The translations under genes were made by a program, and so were the position numbers. This document shows positions 32,829-41,113 of a stretch of 64,000 nt of DNA, piece by piece; position 1 is the first letter of the stretch, and every line of letters starts with the position of its first letter. The notes beneath the pieces were generated by a model. That model saw only the letters and a program-made list of their open reading frames with translations. It was not told where the DNA came from and searched no databases. Source of the DNA: Brevundimonas sp. UBA4553. GTDB lineage: Bacteria > Pseudomonadota > Alphaproteobacteria > Caulobacterales > Caulobacteraceae. The DNA is taken from contig NZ_DGLD01000019.1 in NCBI RefSeq assembly GCF_002387245.1, positions 434,001 to 498,000 on the forward strand. Direction: 5' to 3'.

Positions 32829-33458
32829 ATGATCCTGCACGGTTATTTCCGCTCCACGGCCTCATGGCGGGTTCGTATCGCCCTGGGGCTCAAGGGACTG
32901 GAGGCCGTGCAGGTCATCCATCACCTGCGCAAGGGCGAGCAGCGGGCGCCTGAGTATCTGGCGCTCAACCCGCAGGGCCTGCTGCCCGCCTTCGTCACCG
33001 ACGACGGCGCGGTCCTGACCCAGTCGCTGGCCATCATCGAATATCTCGACGAGACCTCGCCCGAGCCGTCGCTGCTACCCGCTGATCCGGTGCTACGGGC
33101 CAAGGTCCGCGCCGTGGCTCAGGCCGTCGCCTGCGACATTCACCCGGTGCAGAACCTCAAGGTGCTGCAACGCCTGCGCGACCTCGGTCTGGGCGAAGAG
33201 GTGGTTCAGGCCTGGGCCGCCACCGTCATCGAGGAAGGCCTCGACGCGGTCGACAAGCTGCTGGCCGACCAGCCAGGGCCCTTCGCCTTCGGTGGAGCCC
33301 CGACCCTGGCCGACCTGTGCATCGTGCCGCAGCTGGGCAACGCCAATCGCTTCGGCGTCGAACTGCGCTGGCCGCGCCTGCTGGCCATTGAAGCCGCCTG
33401 CCTCGAGTTGCCCGCCTTCCAGAACGCCGTGCCGGGCCGACAGCCCGACGCTGAATAA
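32829..33458 (+). CDS. glutathione-dependent maleylpyruvate isomerase (zeta-class GST)
   Basis: Isomerises maleylpyruvate to fumarylpyruvate, the step between the dioxygenase and the hydrolase. The 209-residue protein is a zeta-class glutathione transferase: the STASWRVRIAL active-site motif at about 9-19, LNPQGLLPAFV, and LTQSLAIIEYLDE at the glutathione site. It also shows homology-level features of maleylacetoacetate isomerase, but the gentisate context favours the NagL role. It starts 3 bases after the transporter stop. Confidence 0.92.
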   Translation: MILHGYFRSTASWRVRIALGLKGLEAVQVIHHLRKGEQRAPEYLALNPQGLLPAFVTDDGAVLTQSLAIIEYLDETSPEPSLLPADPVLRAKVRAVAQAVACDIHPVQNLKVLQRLRDLGLGEEVVQAWAATVIEEGLDAVDKLLADQPGPFAFGGAPTLADLCIVPQLGNANRFGVELRWPRLLAIEAACLELPAFQNAVPGRQPDAE

Positions 33459-33512
33459 TTACCCAATCGAACCGAGCGCGGAGCCAACCGCGCCCTTTCC
33501 CGGAGGAAATCC

Positions 33513-34964
33513 ATGAGTATCGCGGCCGCGGCCGCCGCCGCATTGCTTTCGCACCCCCCCATGCCGGCTGTCGCCGAGGTCGAAGCGCCCGTTCAAACCG
33601 CGCCGTCGCCGTCATCGGTCGCGCCTACGCCGGCTGCCGCACCCCCGCCGTTCAAGCTGATCAACTATGACGAGGATTACGCCTACTTGGCGGATCCGGC
33701 CAAGCGTAACTCGACGTGGGCCCGCTGGAAGCATGTTCCGGTCGGCGGCGAGGGATCGCCCGTATGGGCTAGCTTCGGCGGCGAGCTGCGCCTGCGGGCC
33801 GAGAACCGGGAGAATGAGCGGTTTGGCCGCGGACTTCAGGACGGCGATGGCGACTTCCAGACGCGAGCGCGCCTGTGGAGCGAACTGAACCTTGGCTCCT
33901 CGCTGCGCGCGTTCGTCGATATCCAGGACGCTCGCAGCTTCGGTCTGGATAGCGGCACGCCGCCGGCTGAGGAAAATCGGACCGACCTGCATCAGGCTTT
34001 CGTCGAGGGTGAGGCTGCTGTGGGCGGCGGCGTCCTGCGCTTGCGCGTCGGCCGTCAGGAGTTTGGCGTCGGCGGCTTCCGCCTGTTCGACATGCGCGAG
34101 GGCGCCAACGCCCGCAACGCCATGGACATGGCGCGGGTGATCTATGACCGGCCAGACGGGTGGAGCGGCGGCGCTTTTGCAGGTTATGCCCTGCGAGAAG
34201 GCAACGCGTCGTGGGATGACGCCACCAACTACGACTACCGTCTTTATGGCGCGATGGCGTCGCGGGTTCTCGGGGCCGGGCCGACGGCGCCGAAGCTGGA
34301 ACTGCTTTACGCCAACACCGACCGCTCGGTGACGCCCTTCGACCGACAAGTGGCGGGTCGCGACGATCGTGACACCCTGTCGGTGCGTCTGACAGGCAAG
34401 GTCGCGCCCTGGGACTATGAGGTTGAGGCCGTCAAACAGTGGGGCTCGTTCCGCGATCTCGATATTGACGCCTGGTTCGTAACCGCCGTGGGTGGTCGGA
34501 CCTTCGCGGGCGTAAAATGGACTCCGCGCATCGCCGTGCGTGTCGATGCGGGCTCTGGCGACAAGGACCCCAATGATGGCAAGCTGAACAGCTTCAACCC
34601 GCTGTTCCCCCAGCCGGCCGCTTTGCGCACGGACCTGGGCTTCGCCAACATGGTGCTGGTGCAGCCGGAAGTGACCGTCCGCCCGACGCCGAAGTTGACC
34701 TTGGGGGCCAACACCGCTGGCCTGTGGCGCCAGAGCAAGGAAGACGGACTCTACGCCTTGTCCGGCCTTGTGATCCGCAGCGCCACCGAGGGCCAGTCGT
34801 CCTATGTCGGATGGCGCACGGGCGTGTTTGCGCGCTACGCCTTGACGCCGTTCGTGTCGATCATGGGTGTCGCCAACTACACCAAGGCCGGCGACTTCCT
34901 GAAAGAGACCGGCACGTCCGAGGATCAGTCCTACCTGGGCACGTTCCTGACCTTCAGGTTCTGA
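33513..34964 (+). CDS. outer-membrane channel, alginate-export (AlgE-like) family
   Basis: A probable outer-membrane beta-barrel for substrate entry. The 483-residue protein begins with an Ala-rich signal-like segment and a Pro/Ala linker (to about 45). A family-typical INYDEDYAYLADPAKRN motif follows, then alternating beta strands to a terminal Phe (FLTFRF), the usual barrel end signal. A strong GGAGGAA precedes the ATG. It closes the aromatic-acid operon, so uptake of salicylate or related compounds is more likely than alginate export (inference). The signal peptide is unusually short of positive charges. Confidence 0.83.
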   Translation: MSIAAAAAAALLSHPPMPAVAEVEAPVQTAPSPSSVAPTPAAAPPPFKLINYDEDYAYLADPAKRNSTWARWKHVPVGGEGSPVWASFGGELRLRAENRENERFGRGLQDGDGDFQTRARLWSELNLGSSLRAFVDIQDARSFGLDSGTPPAEENRTDLHQAFVEGEAAVGGGVLRLRVGRQEFGVGGFRLFDMREGANARNAMDMARVIYDRPDGWSGGAFAGYALREGNASWDDATNYDYRLYGAMASRVLGAGPTAPKLELLYANTDRSVTPFDRQVAGRDDRDTLSVRLTGKVAPWDYEVEAVKQWGSFRDLDIDAWFVTAVGGRTFAGVKWTPRIAVRVDAGSGDKDPNDGKLNSFNPLFPQPAALRTDLGFANMVLVQPEVTVRPTPKLTLGANTAGLWRQSKEDGLYALSGLVIRSATEGQSSYVGWRTGVFARYALTPFVSIMGVANYTKAGDFLKETGTSEDQSYLGTFLTFRF

Positions 34965-35106
34965 CGCAAAGATCAGACTCGGTCCCAGGCTCTAGCTGAC
35001 TGTTCAGCATGAGTCTGGGACGGCGTCGCCTACGCGGCGGCGCACGAACGGCCGCAGGGTGAAGCGGGTGGGGGATGAGAGCGCGGCGGGCTCGCGGGCC
35101 GGAGCT

Positions 35107-35196
35107 TGGCGGACAGGGTGGGATTCGAACCCACGGTAGGCTCACACCTACGGCGGTTTTCAAGACCGCTGCCTTAAACCACTCGGCCACCTGTCC
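35107..35196 (-). tRNA. tRNA-Ser (anticodon UGA)
   Basis: Minus-strand cloverleaf of 90 bases including an encoded CCA (35107-35109). The acceptor stem GGACAGG pairs with CCTGTCC. The anticodon loop is in GCGGTCTTGAAAACCGC with anticodon TGA. A long variable arm (CGTAGG...CCTACG) typical of serine tRNAs and a TTCGAAT T-loop are present. It reads UCA and related serine codons. Confidence 0.97.
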
Positions 35197-35285
35197 AGCG
35201 CGAGTCACATGACGCGTGCGGAGGCGTGCATAGCGGCAAGTCGGCCGTCACCCAAGCACAAAGCGAACTGATGTCGTCAGGACGC

Positions 35286-36272
35286 TCAGCCTTTTTTGAA
35301 AGCAGGGGAGCGGGTCACCAGCCAGATGCCGATACAGACCAGGATCAGGGCTGCGAGGTAGCTCCATCTCAGCAGATTCTCGCCGAGGAACAGGGCGGAC
35401 AGGGCGACGCCGAATACAGGGATCAGGAAGTTGAAGGCGGCGATCATTCCGACGGGATTGTGCTTCAGCAGCAGGCTCCAGACCGCGAACGCCACCGAAG
35501 AGAGCAGCGCCATGTAGAGCAGCAAACCGCCGGACTGCAGGTCCAGCGCTCCCAGATGGCCCCCGCCCGCCACGCCAACTCCGGTCAGGACGCCGCCGCC
35601 GATCGCCAATTGCCACCCCGTCATAATCATCGGGTCGATCTCACTCGAGATACGCTTTCCATAGATCGACGCCGCCGCCAGCACGAAGGCGGCGATAATG
35701 ACGAAGCCTTCGCCGAGCAGACTGAAATCAAAGCCGAGGCCGCCACCGCCGAGGTTGACGACCACCACTCCGAGGAAACCGATCAGACAGCCGGTCATCT
35801 TGCGAGAGCTCAACCGATCGTTCGCATATATGAAGTGGGCGAGGACCACGCTGAAGAAGACGCCGGTGGCGTTCATGATCGAAGACTTCACGCCTGTGGC
35901 GTGGGCCAGTCCGACGTAGAAGAAGACGTACTGGATTGCGGTCTGGGTCACGCCCAGCAGGGCGACCTGGCGCATCTGACGTCTGTTCAAAGCCAGGACC
36001 GGCTTCTTCATCGTCGCCGCCACGATCAGCAGGATCACGCCAGCCAGAGCGAAGCGCCAGCCAGCGAACAGCATCTGACTTGCAATATCGCCGGGCCCAA
36101 TATGCAGCAGCGCATAGCCGTTCTTGATGGCCGGATAAGCGCTGCCCCACAGGAAGCAGCAAAGGGTGGCCAGGGCGAAGACCCCCGAACGGGTCTGGTA
36201 GAGAGAGGATTTCAAGGCGCTCGCTTCAAGACAGGCACGGGCGCAAAGGCGTCGCCGCGACAGCGGACGCAT
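35286..36272 (-). CDS. EamA/DMT-family transporter
   Basis: A drug/metabolite-transporter superfamily permease with two tandem EamA repeats and ten hydrophobic segments; such proteins usually export amino acids or metabolites. From ATG 36272 it has about 328 residues. The frame stays open to a GTG at 36323, and the first helix (GVFALATLCCFLWGSAYPAI) begins about 30 residues after 36272, so an even later start is possible. First-repeat landmarks include FLWGSAYPAIK and ATGVKSSIMNATGVFF; the protein ends in a basic Lys tail. The substrate is unknown and the neighbours give no clue. Confidence 0.86.
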   Translation of the reverse strand: MRPLSRRRLCARACLEASALKSSLYQTRSGVFALATLCCFLWGSAYPAIKNGYALLHIGPGDIASQMLFAGWRFALAGVILLIVAATMKKPVLALNRRQMRQVALLGVTQTAIQYVFFYVGLAHATGVKSSIMNATGVFFSVVLAHFIYANDRLSSRKMTGCLIGFLGVVVVNLGGGGLGFDFSLLGEGFVIIAAFVLAAASIYGKRISSEIDPMIMTGWQLAIGGGVLTGVGVAGGGHLGALDLQSGGLLLYMALLSSVAFAVWSLLLKHNPVGMIAAFNFLIPVFGVALSALFLGENLLRWSYLAALILVCIGIWLVTRSPAFKKG

Positions 36273-36352
36273 AGCCCCAAACACCTCGTTAACCAAACCG
36301 GAAACGTCCTCACGCATGATCACATCGAGTGAACTGGAGTGCGTAGGCCGTG

Positions 36353-37171
36353 ATGACGAGATTGCTAAGGGGCGTAGTGGTCGCCGCCGCCTTTTCCACC
36401 CTGGCGGCCTGCGCCAGTTTGGGCGGTGGCCGGGATGCGCCGTTGCGTGCGCCGGTCGTCACTGATCCCGCGCCCATCGTCTCCGGCACCATGCGGCCCT
36501 ATCAGATCCGTGGCCGCTGGTATCGGCCGGCCGAACAGCCGAACTACGACGAGATCGGCCTGGCCTCCTGGTACGGGGCGCAGCACAACGGCCGTCCGAC
36601 GTCGACCGGCGAGCGCTTCGACATGAGCGCCCTGACAGCAGCACACAAGACCTTGCCGCTGCCGAGCCTTGTAGAGGTGACCAACCGCGCGAATGGGCGT
36701 CGCGTCATCCTGCGCGTCAATGACCGCGGGCCCTTTGTCGATAGCCGGATCATCGATCTGTCGCGTGCGGCGGCCGAGGAACTGGGTCTGCTGTCGCAGG
36801 GCGTGGGCGAGGTGCGGGTCCGCTATGTCGGGCGGGCGCCCCGAACGGGTGGAGGGACGGCGCTGCAGCGAGCCGAGGCCGCGGCCCTTTCAACACCGAC
36901 GCCCTATGCCGCGCCCGCCGTTCCCTCGCCACCGCCAGCCGCCACGCCGAGCTACTGGGTTCAGGCAGGAGCCTTTTCGGATCGACGCGCCGCCAGGCGA
37001 ATCGCCGACCGTCTGGGGGATCGCGCTTCGGTTCAGGATGTTCGTGGCGACGGCCAGACTCTGTTCCGGGTGATTGTCGGACCTTGGCCGGACGCCAACG
37101 CGGCCGAACAGGCCCGCCAGGCCGTCATTGCACGCGGGTTTGGCGACGCCCTGTTGATATCAGGCGGTTAA
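36353..37171 (+). CDS. rlpA: RlpA-type septal lytic transglycosylase with SPOR domain
   Basis: RlpA cleaves denuded peptidoglycan glycan strands at division sites. From ATG 36353 the 272-residue lipoprotein has a signal ending in a lipobox (STLAAC, Cys20). The double-psi beta-barrel domain (about 62-155) has GLASWYGAQHNGRPTSTGE, with the conserved Glu, and VILRVNDRGPFV with the catalytic Asp. A Pro/Ala linker follows, then a C-terminal SPOR domain (about 200-270, starting SYWVQAGAFSD). It is immediately upstream of tmk, a frequent neighbourhood in alphaproteobacteria. Confidence 0.93.
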   Translation: MTRLLRGVVVAAAFSTLAACASLGGGRDAPLRAPVVTDPAPIVSGTMRPYQIRGRWYRPAEQPNYDEIGLASWYGAQHNGRPTSTGERFDMSALTAAHKTLPLPSLVEVTNRANGRRVILRVNDRGPFVDSRIIDLSRAAAEELGLLSQGVGEVRVRYVGRAPRTGGGTALQRAEAAALSTPTPYAAPAVPSPPPAATPSYWVQAGAFSDRRAARRIADRLGDRASVQDVRGDGQTLFRVIVGPWPDANAAEQARQAVIARGFGDALLISGG

Positions 37172-37208
37172 GGCTTGCCTGTCGCGCCGCGCTCGCCATT
37201 GTGCGCGG

Positions 37209-37835
37209 GTGCAGCGCGGTAAGTTCATCACATTCGAAGGCGGCGAGGGGGCCGGCAAGACCACGCAGGCGCGCCTGCTGGTCGAGCATCTGCGCTCGTT
37301 CGGGATCGACGCCGTCCAGACGCGTGAGCCGGGCGGTTCGCCGGGGGCAGAGGTCATCCGCAACATCGTGGTGGCCGGAGACGCTGAGCGCTGGTCGCCT
37401 CGCACCGAGACCCTCTTGATGTACGCTGCGCGTTCGGACCATCTGGAGCGCACCATTCGGCCTGCTCTCGATGCCGGCAAATGGGTCGTTTGCGACCGTT
37501 TCGCCGACTCCAGCCGTGTGTATCAGGGCGCGGGCGGCGGCGCGCCGGAAAGCCTGATTGAAGCGCTGGACACGGCTATCGTGGCCGGAGACCAACCAGA
37601 TCTGACCCTGGTGTTCGATCTGCCTGTCGAAGTCGGGTTGGAGCGAGCCTTCGGTCGCGGCCTGTTCGAGACGCGGTTCGAATCCAAAGGCCTGGCTTTC
37701 CATCAAAGGCTGCGCGAGGGTTTCCTCGGCGTGGCGCGCCGTCACCCTGAGCGCTGCGTCGTGATCGACGCGACAGGCGAGCTCGAGGCTGTCTCGGCGC
37801 GCCTGTGGAGCGCTGTGTCCGAGCGACTGCTGTGA
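37209..37835 (+). CDS. tmk: thymidylate kinase
   Basis: Phosphorylates dTMP to dTDP. The 208-residue protein has the P-loop FEGGEGAGKTTQ (Lys17), the TREPGGSPGAE motif and the VCDRFADSSRVYQGAG segment with the DR signature and lid Arg. The start is a GTG giving MQRGKFITFEGG. The stop overlaps the holB start (GTGA), so the two are coupled. Confidence 0.96.
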   Translation: MQRGKFITFEGGEGAGKTTQARLLVEHLRSFGIDAVQTREPGGSPGAEVIRNIVVAGDAERWSPRTETLLMYAARSDHLERTIRPALDAGKWVVCDRFADSSRVYQGAGGGAPESLIEALDTAIVAGDQPDLTLVFDLPVEVGLERAFGRGLFETRFESKGLAFHQRLREGFLGVARRHPERCVVIDATGELEAVSARLWSAVSERLL

Positions 37836-38812
37836 GCGAACACCCGCGCGACCGGTTCGATCTGGTCCCGGACGTCGCGGCCGAAGATGCCTTTCTGGAC
37901 GCCTTGGGTCGGGGGCGCCTGCATCACGCCTGGTTGCTGTGCGGGGTGGAGGGCAGCGGAAAGGCGACCTTCGCCTATCGCGCAGCCCGTCGTTTGCTGG
38001 GCGCTGCGCCTGACCCGTCGCGGGGACCGCTGGGCGCTGCACCCTACGACCCGGTCAGCCAGCTTGTATCGGCTCAGTCGCATCCTGATTTGCTGGTGAT
38101 GGAGCGGCTGGTCGAAGGGGGCAAGCAGAAGAAGACCATCTCGGTCGATCAGGCGCGGGACCTGCCAGGCTTCTTCGCCAAGAGCCCGTCCCAAGCCCAA
38201 TATCGCGTGGCGATAATCGACGCTGCGGATGATCTGAATATCAACGCAGCCAACGCCTTACTGAAAATTCTTGAGGAACCGCCTGAGCGAGGCGTTTTGC
38301 TGTTGGTGACGCATGCGCCCGGCCGCTTGTTGGCGACGATACGCTCGCGATGCCGACGTCTCAGTTTCCCGATCTGGACTCCGGAACAGTTGGAGACCCT
38401 GGTGCGCAACCGCACAGGCGCCGACCTCGAAGACGCGCGCCTCGCCGCCGACATGGCCGGCGGATCGCCTGGCGCGGCCCTGGCCCTGTCGTCTGGCGCC
38501 ATGCAGGAAGTCGATGCCTTGGCGCGGAGTTGGGTGCTGGGCGACGCCGTGGACCGCGCGGAACAGATGGCGGCCGCCGACGGTTTTCGCGGGGCTGAAG
38601 GCCAGGCGAGGTTCGAGGCCCTGATGGATCGACTGATCGCAGCGGTGAAGGCGCGCGCGCTGGAGGCGCCGGCGGGGCAGGGCGCCCGCTGGGCGGAGTT
38701 GTGGACCCGATTGGCTGAACTGCCCGACCGCACGGCGGCCATCAATCTGGACCGCGCGGATGTTCTGGCTGGCGCTCTTGCGGATATCGCTCGCACCAAG
38801 GCCCTTCGATGA
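37832..38812 (+). CDS. holB: DNA polymerase III delta' subunit
   Basis: HolB is part of the clamp-loader complex. From GTG 37832 it has 326 residues; a longer start at 37805 would lie inside tmk and was rejected. It has a degenerate Walker A (CGVEGSGKATFA), the INAANALLKILEEPP segment highly typical of delta', and the sensor TIRSRCRRLSF (SRC motif). It is coupled to tmk and to tatD (ATGA). In related genomes metG often lies between holB and tatD; here it is absent. Confidence 0.94.
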   Translation: MSEHPRDRFDLVPDVAAEDAFLDALGRGRLHHAWLLCGVEGSGKATFAYRAARRLLGAAPDPSRGPLGAAPYDPVSQLVSAQSHPDLLVMERLVEGGKQKKTISVDQARDLPGFFAKSPSQAQYRVAIIDAADDLNINAANALLKILEEPPERGVLLLVTHAPGRLLATIRSRCRRLSFPIWTPEQLETLVRNRTGADLEDARLAADMAGGSPGAALALSSGAMQEVDALARSWVLGDAVDRAEQMAAADGFRGAEGQARFEALMDRLIAAVKARALEAPAGQGARWAELWTRLAELPDRTAAINLDRADVLAGALADIARTKALR

Positions 38813-39594
38813 TCATCGACAGTCACGTCAACCTGCACGCTCACCAGTTCGACGAGGACCGCGACGAAGTCATTGTTCGTGCCCGCGAGGCCGGCGTGCG
38901 CTTGATGGTCGAGATTTCGGACAAACTGTCGACCTTTGAAGCGACGCATGCCCTTGCCATGGCCCACGATGACATCTGGTGCACGGTGGGCGCTCACCCG
39001 CATGAAGCCAAGGACCATTTGGAACTGACGGCTGACCACCTGGTCGCCCTGGCCAAGCGTCCGCGTGTCATTGGCATTGGCGAGTGCGGCCTGGACTTCC
39101 ACTACGACCTCAGCCCGCGCGACGAGCAGGTGGCTGTCTTCCGCCAGCATATCGACGCCGCACGCCGCACTGGTTTGCCGCTGGTCGTGCACACGCGCGA
39201 AGCTGACGAGATCATGGCCGCCATCCTGCGCGAGGAACATGCGCGCGACCCTTTCAAGCTTCTGATGCACTGCTACACCAGCGGCGTTGAACTGGCTGAA
39301 ACGGCCGCAGGACTGGGCGCCTGGTTCTCCGTTTCCGGGATCGCCACCTTCAAGGCGGCGGAGGATGTGCGAGAGGTCATTCGCCGGATGCCCGAAGATC
39401 GGATCATCGTCGAGACAGATTGCCCCTATCTGGCGCCTATTCCTTATCGGGGACGCCGTAATGAGCCGGCCTATGTCGGGCTGGTGCTTCAAAAGCTGGC
39501 GGAAATCCGGGGCTGGTCGCTCGAGGAGGCCGACCGACGCACGACCGACGCCTTTTTCGCTCTGTTCGACCGCATACCCCGGCCTGCCGAATGA
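38809..39594 (+). CDS. tatD: TatD-family metal-dependent hydrolase
   Basis: A TIM-barrel metallohydrolase, typically a 3'-5' DNA exonuclease in repair. The 261-residue protein has GIGECGLDFHYD with the bridging Glu, VVHTREA, LMHCYTSG, and VETDCPYLAPIPYRGRRNEP near the C-terminus. The first metal motif, normally DSHCH, reads DSHVN (Asp4, His6, Asn8), so the second His of the usual HxH pair is Asn. It is coupled to holB and to the following hydrolase by ATGA. Confidence 0.93.
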   Translation: MIIDSHVNLHAHQFDEDRDEVIVRAREAGVRLMVEISDKLSTFEATHALAMAHDDIWCTVGAHPHEAKDHLELTADHLVALAKRPRVIGIGECGLDFHYDLSPRDEQVAVFRQHIDAARRTGLPLVVHTREADEIMAAILREEHARDPFKLLMHCYTSGVELAETAAGLGAWFSVSGIATFKAAEDVREVIRRMPEDRIIVETDCPYLAPIPYRGRRNEPAYVGLVLQKLAEIRGWSLEEADRRTTDAFFALFDRIPRPAE

Positions 39595-40406
39595 GCAAGC
39601 CGGGTGAACTTGAGATCGTCATTCTCGGTTGCGGCTCATCCGGCGGCGTGCCGCGGGGCGACGGTGACTGGGGCGCGTGTGATCCCAGTGAGCCCAGGAA
39701 CACACGCACCCGTTGCTCCATGCTGGCTCGGCGTCACGGGCCGGACGGCGTCACGAGCGTTCTGATCGACACGTCGCCGGATCTGCGCCAACAGGCGCTG
39801 ATGGCGGGCATCGCCCATGTCGATGCGGTCCTTTACACTCACGACCATGCGGACCAGACCCATGGCATCGACGACCTGAGGGTCTTCGCCATTCACGCTC
39901 GGCGGCGCATTCAGGCATGGATGGATCCGGCCACACACCACGCCCTGACCCAACGGTTCGACTATATTTTCGAAAGCCAGCATGGCTATCCCGCCATTCT
40001 GGAAGCGCAGCGCATTCCGCCGCATGGTGAGCCGTGGTGCGTGGATGGTGCTGGCGGTCCGGTCCCTGTCGTCACCTTCGATCAGGCGCACGGGCCGATC
40101 CGGTCCGTCGGTTACAGGCTGGGTCCCGTCGCCTACTCCAGCGACGTGTCCGATCTGGACGAGGCGGCTCTGGAGGCGGTACGCGGCGCTGACCTGTGGA
40201 TCGTCGACGCCCTGCGATACGCCCCCCATCCGACCCACGCCCACGTCGACCGAGCGCTGGACTGGATCTCGCGGTCAGGTGTCAGGAAAGCCGTTCTGAC
40301 CAATCTTCACATCGACCTCGATTACAACGATCTACGGCAGAAACTTCCGTCAAATGTCGAGGTGGCCTTCGACGGCTTTCAGGCCGAGTTTGAGCTTCGC
40401 CGGTAG
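39591..40406 (+). CDS. MBL-fold metallohydrolase (PhnP-like)
   Basis: A metallo-beta-lactamase-fold hydrolase of 271 residues. Metal ligands are in YTHDHADQTHGIDD (His84, His86, Asp88 and the following His), with further ligands in YSSDVSD and near the C-terminus in NLHIDLDYNDL. The N-terminal LGCGSSGGVPRGDGDWGACDP is characteristic of the PhnP/phosphodiesterase-like branch. Such enzymes commonly follow tatD in alphaproteobacteria. The natural substrate is not known; cyclic phosphodiesters are the best family-based guess. It ends two bases from the convergent tetR gene. Confidence 0.9.
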   Translation: MSKPGELEIVILGCGSSGGVPRGDGDWGACDPSEPRNTRTRCSMLARRHGPDGVTSVLIDTSPDLRQQALMAGIAHVDAVLYTHDHADQTHGIDDLRVFAIHARRRIQAWMDPATHHALTQRFDYIFESQHGYPAILEAQRIPPHGEPWCVDGAGGPVPVVTFDQAHGPIRSVGYRLGPVAYSSDVSDLDEAALEAVRGADLWIVDALRYAPHPTHAHVDRALDWISRSGVRKAVLTNLHIDLDYNDLRQKLPSNVEVAFDGFQAEFELRR

Positions 40407-40408
40407 CG

Positions 40409-41113
40409 CTATGTACGTCGGATCGCTTCAAATCCGCCCGTGAAGACGGCTTCCATGGCGTCGCAGATAGCGCCCATTTCCGACGACTTGCACAGGCCGC
40501 CGGACAGGACGTCGATACGACCGGTCTGGGCTAGCGACAGGGTCAGCGCGCCCGAGAGCAGGTGATAGAACCAGTAGATCTGCCGCGGGGGTGTGTCAGG
40601 GGCAATGCGCTTGAGGACGCCGATGAAGCGGTCAATCACCGGGTCGAAATGCTGGTGCATGGTGTCGCCGCCCCACACCGGGGTGTTGTTCACCTGGGCC
40701 ACGAGCGCGGCGTAGTTGAGCCACGCCTTGTTGTCTTCGTCGAACAGCAGGAACAGGGGCCGAAGGAATGCGTCAATGGCTCCACCTATGGTCATGGCGT
40801 CGCCGTGTTCTGCTTCGTAGCGGTCCAGGCTGTCCAGGCGGAGCCGGTTCACCACCTCGGCGCGGCGACCGAAGACGGTCGAGAACAGGCGGTTCTTGTC
40901 GTCAAAATAGTAGTGCAGCAGGGCGGTATCGACGTTCGCTTCCTTGGCCACGGCCTTCAAGGTGACGCCGTGCAGGCCATGGCGCGCAAACAGGGCTTCG
41001 GCGGCGTCAAGGATACGGGTCGTCGTCTCCTCGCGCCGTTGGGCCTTTGGCTTGGTCGGCGCCTTGGGTGTTGTCGACGCCTTGAGGCGTGGCCTGGTTT
41101 CGGTGGCGGTCAT
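40409..41113 (-). CDS. TetR-family regulator
   Basis: A 234-residue TetR-type repressor. After a basic, Thr/Pro/Lys-rich leader of about 28 residues, the helix-turn-helix spans about 30-75 (RILDAAEALFARHGLHGVTL, VAKEANVDTALLHYYFDDKN). The remaining helices form the ligand-binding domain. Its ATG overlaps the esterase stop by one base (TGATG); a TTG three bases earlier is possible. It is cotranscribed with the esterase and is the probable binder of the palindrome at 42720-42747. Confidence 0.9.
   Translation of the reverse strand: MTATETRPRLKASTTPKAPTKPKAQRREETTTRILDAAEALFARHGLHGVTLKAVAKEANVDTALLHYYFDDKNRLFSTVFGRRAEVVNRLRLDSLDRYEAEHGDAMTIGGAIDAFLRPLFLLFDEDNKAWLNYAALVAQVNNTPVWGGDTMHQHFDPVIDRFIGVLKRIAPDTPPRQIYWFYHLLSGALTLSLAQTGRIDVLSGGLCKSSEMGAICDAMEAVFTGGFEAIRRT

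Noticed and set aside
38812..38812. Missing metG as evidence of a deletion
   Set aside because: holB and tatD are cleanly coupled by ATGA with no remnant; metG may simply be elsewhere in this genome.
38149..39492. 447-residue minus-strand frame opposite holB and tatD
   Set aside because: Spans two real, translationally coupled genes in antisense and has no start signal or domain.
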